This document shows, piece by piece, positions 1 through 5,510 of a DNA stretch of 7,070 nucleotides (within the stretch, counting starts at the first letter, position 1; every line of letters begins with the position of its first letter). The position numbers were made by a program, and so were the translations under genes. This stretch comes from an uncultured Sutterella sp. (lineage in GTDB: Bacteria > Pseudomonadota > Gammaproteobacteria > Burkholderiales > Burkholderiaceae_F): contig CABUOH010000056.1 in NCBI GenBank assembly GCA_902493085.1, forward strand, positions 1 through 7,070, given 5' to 3'. Under the pieces are notes generated by a model, which saw only the letters and a list, made by a program, of their open reading frames with translations, was not told where the DNA came from and searched no databases.

Positions 1-432
1 GTCTTTCGCGCGGGTCTCATCGGCGTCGTGGGTGTCTGCGGCATCTCCTGGCTCACCGGCACCTTCTTCGACGCGTACAGCCCGCAGTTCGTCGCGCTCT
101 TCAAGACGATGGCCGAGTCCACGCCGCTTCTCTTCGGCGTCGTGCTCTTCCTCTTCTCCGCGGTGATTCTGAGCCCGTCCGCCACCGTCGTCGCCCTCAT
201 GCCCTTGGGCGCCGCCATCGGCATCGATCCGCTCTTCCTCGTGGCGCTTTATCCGGCCACCTGCGGCGACTTCCTGATTCCGGGTGGTGCGCAGATCGGC
301 TGCTGCTCGTTCGACCGCACCGGCACGACGCGGCTGGGCACCTGGGTGCTTAATCATTCCTACATGCGTGCCGGTCTCGTGCACGTCATCACGGGCGTGG
401 CGACGGGCTGCCTCATCTACTCGGTGATGTGA
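1..432 (+). CDS. Dcu-family anaerobic C4-dicarboxylate transporter, C-terminal part (5' truncated by window)
   Basis: The visible 143 residues are the C-terminal third of an inner-membrane carrier. They contain hydrophobic segments near residues 1-15, 43-60, 67-85 and 120-142. The segment SPSATVVALMPLGAAIGIDP, then a GDFLIPGGAQIG loop, then DRTGTTRLGTWVLNHSYM matches the conserved C-terminal region of DcuA/DcuB carriers (aspartate, fumarate and malate uptake or exchange with succinate during anaerobic growth). The DRTGTTR.G...NHS string is the strongest signature. The reading frame is open from base 1, so the true start lies upstream. It ends at TGA 430-432 with the usual short hydrophobic tail. 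DcuA and DcuB cannot be told apart from this fragment, so no symbol is given. Codon use is GC-rich, like the porin and LysR genes here, consistent with a native gene. Confidence 0.88.
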   Translation, partial: VFRAGLIGVVGVCGISWLTGTFFDAYSPQFVALFKTMAESTPLLFGVVLFLFSAVILSPSATVVALMPLGAAIGIDPLFLVALYPATCGDFLIPGGAQIGCCSFDRTGTTRLGTWVLNHSYMRAGLVHVITGVATGCLIYSVM

Positions 433-476
433 TCCTCTCTTTCTGAACGTCCGGTCCCGCTTCGCGCGCACAGCTA

Positions 477-497
477 AAGCTTGTTTGTCCCAAGCTT
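477..497 (+). other. Short stem-loop after the Dcu gene
   Basis: Arms AAGCTTG (477-483) and CAAGCTT (491-497) form a perfect 7-bp inverted repeat around a 7-nt loop, 44 nt after the Dcu stop. No T-run follows, so it is unlikely to terminate transcription alone. It may protect the 3' end of the mRNA or be incidental. Confidence 0.35.
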
Positions 498-555
498 CCT
501 ATCCTTGGAGCCAAGCGCGCGGGGCGGGCCGGCCCTTCAGAAGGCTTTCCCCTCA

Positions 556-594
556 ATGAAAAGGCTCTCCGCGCGGAGAGCCTTTCGGCTTTCT
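556..594 (+). terminator. Intrinsic terminator, probably for the Dcu gene
   Basis: Bases 560-585 are a perfect 26-bp palindrome: arms AAAGGCTCTCC and GGAGAGCCTTT around GCGC. A broken T-rich tail (CTTTCGGCTTTCT, 582-594) follows. A strong GC hairpin with an A-rich lead and T-rich tail is the standard Rho-independent arrangement. The left side has only AAAA, so termination of rightward transcripts (Dcu, ending 128 nt upstream) is the simplest reading. The mirror symmetry would also allow some activity leftward. Confidence 0.75.
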
Positions 595-601
595 GGCATG
601 G

Positions 602-814
602 CAATGCCTGGAGGACCGCCTTCTCTCCGACGCCAGCGCCGCGACCCGTGCCAATCTCACGGCGTTCGCAAAGGACGCTTCACGGATGGACTGCGACGCG
701 CTTCTTCGCAAGCATCTTGACGCCGGCAGTCGGAGCAGGGCCATCTGGGAAATGGCGATCGATATGGAGCTTCGAAACGTCGGACTTGGGTCACCGCCTC
801 ATGACGCCTCATGA
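602..814 (+). pseudogene. Coding-like remnant or unannotated small ORF, function unknown
   Basis: The frame of codon 602 stays open from about 560 to TGA 812-814. From 608 it reads as a natural protein segment with GC-rich third positions: LEDRLLSDASAATRANLTAF, then KDASRMDCDALLRKHLDAGS, then RSRAIWEMAIDMELRNVGLG. The only ATG available is at 686, which would give a 42-residue product with no clear ribosome-binding site. The upstream end runs into the Dcu terminator, so it looks like the tail of a truncated gene. A 10-bp duplication at 795-814 changes the end of the frame; with one copy removed, the frame would end at 837-839. I recognise no family. It could also be chance, since GC-rich DNA often carries long open frames. 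Confidence 0.3.
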
Positions 815-817
815 CGC
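795..817 (+). repeat. 10-bp tandem duplication (2.3 copies)
   Basis: CGCCTCATGA occurs at 795-804 and again at 805-814, followed by CGC. The second copy shifts the frame of the small coding-like segment upstream and supplies its TGA stop, consistent with a recent slippage event. Confidence 0.7.
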
Positions 818-835
818 AAGGTCGGACATCGCGAC

Positions 836-851
836 CTGATAAAATCATCAG
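836..851 (+). promoter_or_regulatory. Possible -10 box within a dyad upstream of the first Fic gene
   Basis: TAAAAT (840-845) matches a -10 element at five of six positions. It sits inside the dyad CTGAT-N6-ATCAG (836-840 and 847-851), about 55 nt before the GTG start. No convincing -35 hexamer lies 16-18 bp upstream. If real, the dyad could be an operator overlapping a weak promoter. Confidence 0.25.
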
Positions 852-904
852 ACTTTGGCAAAAGGCGCGTGTACCATCAACCGGATTAGGACGGGGGAAG
901 TGGA

Positions 905-1687
905 GTGAAGACAAAAGCGTTGCAAGATGCTGATGACGCGTTGAAGACCCTTCAGTCGTTTTGCCCATTAGACGAAATGACTGTTCGACGCCTGCGCGAA
1001 GAACTCATGCTTGAGTCAACCTACGACTCAAATGCCATTGAGGGTTCTCGTCTGACTTTGAGCGAGACCGTCATTGTTGTGAAGGACGCCGTGACGGTCG
1101 GCTCCGGGCTTCCGATTCGTGATCTTATGGCGGCGCGCGGATATGCCGCAGGTTTTGAGGCGATCTTTGACCTGGCGCGGGATGAAACGCCTCTAACTGT
1201 TGAGGCCGTGAAGGATTTTCACCGTTACGTCATGTTGGGAGAGCTCCCCAAGTTTTGCGGTCTCTTTCGTGATCACGATGTTCGGATTCTCGGGGCCTCT
1301 TTCAAACCCGTCAATCCCGGGGAAATAGCTGAAAAAGTTTCTGATTTGGTCGAGTGGTTCAATCGCGCCGCTTCAATTCATCCAATTGAGCGGGCCGCCG
1401 TTTTTCATGCAGTTTTCGAGACCATTCATCCTTTCTCGGATGGAAATGGCCGCACCGGTCGATTGCTGATGAACTATATGTTGGTTCAGGCGGGCTATTG
1501 GCCTGTGAATGTTCGCTGCAAGGAAGATCGTCAGATTTATTACGACGCGCTCGCTGAATTCAATCAGACCGGGAAAGCAGACGCGTTGACAATGCTCATT
1601 GCCAAGAGGGCGAAAGACCAACTCGACTATTGCATCCATATTGCAAAGCAAAAGGCGTTGATCAAACAAATGGGCATTGAGCGGTAG
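905..1687 (+). CDS. Fic-domain protein, class II, probable AMP-transferase (AMPylator)
   Basis: A 260-residue soluble protein. Residues 175-186 (HPFSDGNGRTGR) match the Fic active-site motif exactly: catalytic His175, metal-binding Asp179, the GNG phosphate loop and Arg183/Arg186. Such enzymes usually transfer AMP from ATP to a hydroxyl side chain of a target protein. SNAIEG at residues 42-47 fits the autoinhibitory motif (S/T)xxxE(G/N). Its Glu46 is expected to pair with the second motif Arg and block productive ATP binding, so this is a class II Fic with an N-terminal inhibitory helix and needs no separate antitoxin. The segment about 119-135 is the likely target-docking flap. The motif carries Asp, as in animal FICD, so AMP removal as well as addition is possible (inference). 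GTG 905 is the first usable start: the frame has a stop at 887-889, and G-rich GGGGGAAG (893-900) lies 4 nt upstream. GC is lower than in neighbouring genes (43% in block 1321-1380). The target is unknown. Confidence 0.9.
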   Translation: MKTKALQDADDALKTLQSFCPLDEMTVRRLREELMLESTYDSNAIEGSRLTLSETVIVVKDAVTVGSGLPIRDLMAARGYAAGFEAIFDLARDETPLTVEAVKDFHRYVMLGELPKFCGLFRDHDVRILGASFKPVNPGEIAEKVSDLVEWFNRAASIHPIERAAVFHAVFETIHPFSDGNGRTGRLLMNYMLVQAGYWPVNVRCKEDRQIYYDALAEFNQTGKADALTMLIAKRAKDQLDYCIHIAKQKALIKQMGIER

Positions 1688-1792
1688 GGAAAGACATGAG
1701 GAGTTCGCAGAACGGGGCTTCCTACAGTCGATGAAAAATCACGCTTGACCTGATTTCGGTTAACGTCGGATTTCGGCTGACGGATCCCGGTT

Positions 1793-1827
1793 CCGGAGGC
1801 CACCTTCGGAAGGATTCGCGCCTCCGG
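1793..1827 (+). other. Nested stem-loop between the two Fic genes
   Basis: The outer arms CCGGAGGC (1793-1800) and GCCTCCGG (1820-1827) are a perfect 8-bp inverted repeat. Inside lies a second small stem, CCTT (1803-1806) and AAGG (1810-1813), with a 3-nt loop. It sits 105 nt after the first Fic stop and 36 nt before the second start. No T-run follows, so it is not a typical intrinsic terminator. It could be an attenuating or mRNA-stabilising structure, or a folded operator for the downstream gene. Confidence 0.45.
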
Positions 1828-1863
1828 TCTTCGCGACTCAAAAACAGACAACGGGAAAAACAC

Positions 1864-2694
1864 ATGAATTATCAACCAGATTATTTGAATTACAAACCTA
1901 TTTTTTCTGCTGATGAAAAGACAGAGCTGCAGGCATTATCGAATAAATATTCACTGAAGAATTTGTTGGATAATCCGAGGCAGTTTCAGGATTCCTCCAT
2001 TGAGTATTCCTTCGTGTCAAGCAAAATTGAAGGAAATGCCTATACATTGAAGGATACGGTTGATCTGATTAAGTTTGGATACACAACGGGATCAAAGCCC
2101 TTTAACGATGCTTTAATGATTAAAAACATCAATCAGGCTTTTGACGAGATTTGCCAACGAACGCATTCCTCCTATCCCGTTCTTTCCAGACCATTTCTCT
2201 GCGGCCTGCACGAAACCGTGAGTCATGATTTGCTGTCCAAGACCCGATGCGGGGCGGTGCGGCAGGAACGCGTGTCCATCACGGGCACCGACTATATTCC
2301 TCTGGCCGGAGCGGCCTTGCTCGACGCCGAGCTTGACGTGCTCCTGAAGGTTGCAAACGGCATTGAGGACGTATTTGAGCAATCGGTCTATACGCACCTG
2401 AATTTGGCTTATCTCCAGTACTTCCTCGACGGCAACAAGCGCACCGCCAGGCTCATGCAGACGGCCGTGTTGGCTGATCACGGCGTCATGCCGCTGCTCT
2501 TGAGGGTCGAGGACATCATCGAATATCAGCACAGCCTGTTGGAGTATTACGAAACAGGAAATGCCGCGAGATACGCGAGCCTTTTCGTCAGCGGGTATCG
2601 GCACACCATCAACGCGCTCCTCGGCGAAACGGAAGAGCAAATCCGCGCTCAAGCCTTGGCGGAGGAGGCGATTCGCGCAAGAAGGCTCGGCTGA
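1864..2694 (+). CDS. Fic-family protein with degenerate active site (Gln for catalytic His, GNK loop)
   Basis: A 276-residue soluble protein of Fic fold. SSKIEGN at 52-58 supplies an autoinhibitory motif (Ser52...Glu56-Gly57). A flap segment (about 137-147, VSITGTDYIPL) is followed by the core motif QYFLDGNKRTAR at 185-196. Against HxFx(D/E)GN(G/K)RxxR, every key position is kept except the first: the catalytic His is Gln185 (codon CAG 2416-2418). The loop reads GNK, not GNG; Lys at this place is also found in Doc, which phosphorylates EF-Tu and does not AMPylate it. As read, the protein should be poor or inactive in classical AMP transfer. It may bind nucleotide without catalysis, regulate its neighbour, or use other chemistry (inference). 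The ATG at 1864 has only a weak upstream purine stretch (CGGGAAAAA). It is separated by 176 nt from the first Fic gene, so co-transcription is uncertain. Base composition changes sharply inside the gene: 28% GC at the start, 65% in block 2281-2340. Confidence 0.85.
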   Translation: MNYQPDYLNYKPIFSADEKTELQALSNKYSLKNLLDNPRQFQDSSIEYSFVSSKIEGNAYTLKDTVDLIKFGYTTGSKPFNDALMIKNINQAFDEICQRTHSSYPVLSRPFLCGLHETVSHDLLSKTRCGAVRQERVSITGTDYIPLAGAALLDAELDVLLKVANGIEDVFEQSVYTHLNLAYLQYFLDGNKRTARLMQTAVLADHGVMPLLLRVEDIIEYQHSLLEYYETGNAARYASLFVSGYRHTINALLGETEEQIRAQALAEEAIRARRLG

Positions 2695-2842
2695 ACACTC
2701 GTTGCATCCGCTTCTTTCAATCGCGGACTGGTCGGAAAGCCATGGGCCCGCCGCGGGCAACGTGCGTCCGGCGTCCTTCGCCGGGATCGGAAGGGCGCCT
2801 GGGCGGACTTGAGGCAGGGCGCTAGTGCAGGGCAAGGCGCAC

Positions 2843-2884
2843 CCGATGCGTGCCATCCGACGCGTGCCGTCCGATGCGTGCATA
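2843..2884 (+). repeat. 3 x 14-bp tandem repeat upstream of the porin
   Basis: Three adjacent 14-bp units read CCGATGCGTGCCAT, CCGACGCGTGCCGT and CCGATGCGTGCATA. The core CCGAYGCGTGC is kept in all three. It lies 241 bp before the porin start. It may be a slippage product or a clustered protein-binding site. Confidence 0.75.
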
Positions 2885-3113
2885 AGGCGCGTTTCCCGAC
2901 TGCAAAGGCAATATCTGAGGATGGCTTTTGCGCAATGTGAGATTTGGACTGCGGGTTCTCCGTACTCAATGCGTTTTTTGCATGACGGACTTGCAGGATC
3001 GGGTTCGGGGCAAGCGAATGTTGGCATGGTGTTGAAGGCGGCGCATCTTTAGACTGCTCAAGATTGCGGCTCAGGCGTCATGAATAAAGAACGCCGACCC
3101 TACGACCATCAGC

Positions 3114-3120
3114 AAAGGAG
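3114..3120 (+). promoter_or_regulatory. Strong ribosome-binding site of the porin gene
   Basis: AAAGGAG lies 5 nt before ATG 3126. It is the best Shine-Dalgarno match in the window and fixes the start codon, in line with high expression of porins. Confidence 0.85.
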
Positions 3121-3125
3121 CAGAC

Positions 3126-4298
3126 ATGCAATACTTCAAGAAGGCCGCGCTGGCAGCGGCCCTTGCCGGCGCCGCCTTCGGCGCAGCGGCTGCGGACGTC
3201 AACGTCTACGGCATCGTTTCAACCGGCCTCTTTTACGAGAACGTCCGTCATCAGGACAAGTCCACCTTCGGCGTCTCGACGGACATTCAGTCTTCGGATC
3301 AGTCCCGCTTCGGCCTCAAGGGCCGGGAGGATCTCGGCAACGGCTGGTATGCGGGCTTCCAGCTCGAAGCGGGGTTTACGCCTGACGACGGCGCCCTGAA
3401 GGAAAACGGCACCATCTTCAATCGTGTCGCACGCGTGTACGTGGGCAATGAGACGCTGGAAGTGTCCGCGGGTCGGATGCCCGGCTTCACGATCGCGGCC
3501 GAGCCCTATTCCGCATACGCAAGGCTGCACGCCAACTGCAACCTGACGTCGCTTCCGGCTCTTGCCCCCGCCGACATCACGTATCAGCCGGGATTCCTCT
3601 CGAACGCCGTGGCTTTCCGCACCAACGCGCAGAAGGGCTTCTTCGTGCAGGGCCTCTATTCGAACGGCGACCAGAGTCCCACCGTCAATGAGGAAGTCGA
3701 CAAGGACTGGTCCGACGCCCGTCACGTGAGCCAGGTCGCATTGGGCTGGGTCGGCGAGCGTCTGCGCGCGGGCACGGTGCTCTCCTATGAAATGCCGGGC
3801 ACGAATGGAAAGGCCGAGCGCCGCGACGCGACGCAGGGCATCCATTTTGTGGTCAACTGGAATTTCGGCGGTCCCGAACTGTCGGGCGTCTTCTATCACG
3901 GCAAGAACGACTGGCGCATCGGTCCCGTGCCCGACATGGCGAAGATCCTCGGCGGCGCAAACGGCGTGCAGGCGGGCACCAATGTCATCAACGCGAGCGA
4001 AGAAGGCATGACGACCAACGCTCTCTTCATCTCGGCCTCGTATCCCATGGGACAGCATTTCTTCTCGGGGAGCGTCGGCGCCCTCAAGGGAGAATGGAAG
4101 GGATGGAAGGGTGAGTCGTCGAATCTCAAGCACGATGACGGCGAAGCCTATCTTGCAGGCGTCATGTACCGCTATCACCTCTCGAAGAGGGCCTTTTACT
4201 ATGCCGCCGCCTCGTACTCGGCCGGTCATGACCTCTTCGGCAGCATTGAGCGCCTCAACAGGTTCTTCTGCTCGACGGGCGTAACCTATCGGTTCTGA
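3126..4298 (+). CDS. Outer-membrane general porin, betaproteobacterial (Porin_4-like) type
   Basis: A complete 390-residue porin forming a beta-barrel channel for small hydrophilic solutes, expected as a trimer in the outer membrane. Residues 1-23 are a signal peptide: lysines at 5-6, an alanine-rich hydrophobic core, and cleavage after AAA before DVNVYG. The mature N-terminus (DVNVYGIVSTGLFYE) and then SRFGLKGREDLGNGWYAGFQ at 60-79 are hallmarks of these porins, as is SAGRMPGF near 114-121, where the constriction loop usually follows the second or third strand pair. The protein alternates amphipathic strands with polar loops. It ends in TYRF, and the terminal Phe is the BAM-dependent assembly signal. 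Length fits the family (about 350-400). Oddities are two cysteines in a class usually without them (Cys138 in a putative loop and Cys382 in the last strand) and a short WKGWKGE repeat near 324-330. It has its own strong ribosome-binding site and is followed by a hairpin and a terminator, so it is probably monocistronic. Substrate preference cannot be read from the sequence. Confidence 0.93.
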   Translation: MQYFKKAALAAALAGAAFGAAAADVNVYGIVSTGLFYENVRHQDKSTFGVSTDIQSSDQSRFGLKGREDLGNGWYAGFQLEAGFTPDDGALKENGTIFNRVARVYVGNETLEVSAGRMPGFTIAAEPYSAYARLHANCNLTSLPALAPADITYQPGFLSNAVAFRTNAQKGFFVQGLYSNGDQSPTVNEEVDKDWSDARHVSQVALGWVGERLRAGTVLSYEMPGTNGKAERRDATQGIHFVVNWNFGGPELSGVFYHGKNDWRIGPVPDMAKILGGANGVQAGTNVINASEEGMTTNALFISASYPMGQHFFSGSVGALKGEWKGWKGESSNLKHDDGEAYLAGVMYRYHLSKRAFYYAAASYSAGHDLFGSIERLNRFFCSTGVTYRF

Positions 4299-4303
4299 CG
4301 GCC

Positions 4304-4333
4304 CGGCGTCCCGTTTAGGGAATCGGGACGCCG
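4304..4333 (+). other. 10-bp stem-loop immediately after the porin stop
   Basis: CGGCGTCCCG (4304-4313) pairs perfectly with CGGGACGCCG (4324-4333) around a 10-nt loop, starting 5 nt after the porin TGA. No T-tract follows. It is probably a 3'-end stabilising hairpin, or one part of a two-hairpin terminator with the structure at 4353-4395. Confidence 0.6.
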
Positions 4334-4352
4334 TCCGGCATGAAATCGGACG

Positions 4353-4395
4353 AAAAAGCGCCGCCTCGACTCTCTGAGTCCGGGCGGCATTTTCG
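4353..4395. terminator. Bidirectional intrinsic terminator between convergent porin and LysR genes
   Basis: The stem GCCGCC (4360-4365) with GGCGGC (4383-4388) continues through a small internal mismatch into GACTC (4368-4372) with GAGTC (4376-4380) and a TCT loop. It is flanked by AAAAA (4353-4357) and TTTT (4390-4393), giving a T-tract in both directions. It is placed almost centrally, 61 nt after the porin stop and 58 nt from the LysR stop, which suits shared use. Confidence 0.8.
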
Positions 4396-4399
4396 TCGT

Positions 4400-4441
4400 G
4401 AAGCCTTCGTTTGGAAGCCTGCGTTGTGAAGCCTTTTTGGG
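4400..4441 (+). repeat. 3 x 14-bp tandem repeat beside the LysR 3' end
   Basis: GAAGCC recurs with a 14-bp period at 4400, 4414 and 4428. The units are GAAGCCTTCGTTTG, GAAGCCTGCGTTGT and the more diverged GAAGCCTTTTTGGG. It lies between the shared terminator and the LysR stop, so it is transcribed as the LysR 3' untranslated region. Confidence 0.65.
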
Positions 4442-4446
4442 GCGGC

Positions 4447-5409
4447 TCAGCCGCTCATGCGCCCGTCGTTTCCTTCGGCAAACTCGCGGATGTGCAGGGC
4501 AATCATGGCGCGCAGCCATTGATGGGCGGCGTTGCAGCCGCGGCTCTTGTGCCAGACAAGGCGCGCCGCGAAGTCGGCGGGGCCGCCCAGGCCCCGGGTC
4601 GGAAGGACTGAAACGGGAAGGGCTCTCGCGAGGACGCGGGCCGAAACGGTCGGCAACAAAAGCGTGCTGTCGTTGCCCGCGAGCAGATGCGGCGCGGCGA
4701 GAAAGTAGGGAAGGGTGACGGAGGTTTCCTGTTTGGCAAGGCCGGGCACGGGTGCGTGGCAGCAGCAGGAATTGTCAAGGTGCTTCGTCACCTGAATGCC
4801 GATCTTGGGATAGGGGAGAACGTCCTCGGGCGAGAGCGCGCCCTTTTTGGCAAAGAGGGCTTCCAAAGGGTGGCCGTTTCGCACGACGAGCGAATAGCCG
4901 CAGCGGTAGAGCTCAAGGACGTCGAAGTCGCTCGGAATGTCGGGAAACGGGCAGGCGATCATGTCGAGTGCGTCCGAGCGCAGATCGTCCCAGGTGAAGT
5001 TCTTGCTGTCGATGATGTCGATGTGCGCGCCCGGAGCCTCGCGCAGAATGGGACCGATGGCGGGCGAAAGGATGGCGAGAATGCCGTGGTCGAACATGCC
5101 GATGCGGAAGGTGCGCTTGAGTTCGGCCGGCGTGAAGGCTTGGGCCGACGCAAGGAGCTTCGCCTCTTCATCGAGAAGACGCTCAAGGATGGGGCGAATG
5201 CGCTCCATTTCGCCCGTTGGCTTCATGAACGGGCCCGACCGGATGAAGAGCTCCGCGCCGAAGATTTCATGGGCGCGCGCAAGCTTTCGGCTCGCGTTCG
5301 ACTGGCTCATGCCGAGCAGATTGGCCGTCTGGCGCAGGCTCTGCGTGGCCGAGAGCGACAGCAGAAAACGGATGAGAAGAAAGTCGAGCGGGTCGGTGGC
5401 GGCGGGCAT
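4447..5409 (-). CDS. LysR-type transcriptional regulator
   Basis: A 320-residue DNA-binding regulator. The N-terminal winged helix-turn-helix spans about residues 8-67. SLRQTANLLGMSQSNASRKL (24-43) forms the helix-turn-helix and ELFIRS (53-58) the wing, the usual LysR layout. An effector-binding domain with periplasmic-binding-protein fold starts near residue 98 (KRTFRIGMFDHGILAIL) and runs to about 300. Length fits the family (about 300). Unusual is the run Cys215-Cys216-Cys217-His218, with further cysteines at 153 and 170, which could allow metal or redox sensing (inference). ATG 5409 has no clear Shine-Dalgarno sequence. A possible -10 (TAGAAT, 5451-5446 on this strand) without a good -35, and four 10-bp repeats further upstream, suggest activator-dependent or autoregulated expression. 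It is convergent with the porin and divergent from nothing visible, so its target cannot be inferred from a divergent partner. Confidence 0.92.
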   Translation of the reverse strand: MPAATDPLDFLLIRFLLSLSATQSLRQTANLLGMSQSNASRKLARAHEIFGAELFIRSGPFMKPTGEMERIRPILERLLDEEAKLLASAQAFTPAELKRTFRIGMFDHGILAILSPAIGPILREAPGAHIDIIDSKNFTWDDLRSDALDMIACPFPDIPSDFDVLELYRCGYSLVVRNGHPLEALFAKKGALSPEDVLPYPKIGIQVTKHLDNSCCCHAPVPGLAKQETSVTLPYFLAAPHLLAGNDSTLLLPTVSARVLARALPVSVLPTRGLGGPADFAARLVWHKSRGCNAAHQWLRAMIALHIREFAEGNDGRMSG

Positions 5410-5445
5410 GGCGGTCTTGGGTCGGCAACGGAGGCGGGTCCATGC

Positions 5446-5451
5446 ATTCTA
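5446..5451 (-). promoter_or_regulatory. Candidate -10 element of the LysR gene
   Basis: TAGAAT on the minus strand matches TATAAT at five positions and would start transcription near 5439, about 30 nt before the ATG. The -35 position (about 5469-5474, GGCCGC) is not consensus, as is common at activator-dependent promoters. Confidence 0.35.
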
Positions 5452-5470
5452 CGGCGCTTTTCGCACCCGC

Positions 5471-5510
5471 GGCCGCTTTCAGTCGCTTTCGGGCATTTTC
5501 GGCCGCTTTC
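5471..5510 (-). repeat. Four 10-bp helically phased repeats upstream of the LysR gene
   Basis: Read on the LysR strand the units are GAAAGCGGCC, GAAAATGCCC, GAAAGCGACT and GAAAGCGGCC. The period is exactly 10 bp, so a GAAA tract recurs about once per helical turn. They lie 62-101 bp upstream of the start codon and just upstream of the candidate -10 element. They could bend DNA or form a multi-site operator. Confidence 0.65.

Larger units (their letters stand above)
2695..3125. other. Non-coding stretch between the second Fic gene and the porin
   Basis: I see no gene supported by codon pattern in these 431 bases. They contain a 6-bp stem-loop, CCGGCG (2768-2773) with CGCCGG (2779-2784), a 3x14-bp tandem repeat (2843-2884), the palindrome TTGCGCAA (2928-2935), a T6 run at 2974-2979, and the porin leader with its ribosome-binding site. 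No promoter with both hexamers well spaced could be picked by eye. The long leader may hold the porin promoter and regulatory sites. Confidence 0.5.

Noticed and set aside
560..585. The 26-bp perfect palindrome as an operator or recombination site
   Set aside because: The A-rich lead, T-rich tail and position after the Dcu gene are explained more simply by an intrinsic terminator.
905..2694. A classical two-gene Fic toxin-antitoxin operon (small antitoxin plus Fic toxin)
   Set aside because: Both Fic proteins carry the inhibitory motif within their own N-terminal region, and no small antitoxin gene with a good start site lies next to either one.
2934..2949. TGTGA at 2936-2940 as a CRP-type site upstream of the porin
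   Set aside because: Only one half-site is present; the expected TCACA six bases later is absent (TTGGAC region instead).
2113..3027. Long minus-strand frame across the second Fic gene and the following spacer
   Set aside because: It overlaps a real Fic gene, has no recognisable motif, and has a cysteine- and arginine-rich composition typical of antisense frames.
3219..4229. Long open frame on the minus strand opposite the porin (336 codons)
   Set aside because: It is the antisense of a confidently identified porin. The composition is rich in Arg, His and Gly as expected for a shadow of GC-rich coding DNA, and no domain is seen.
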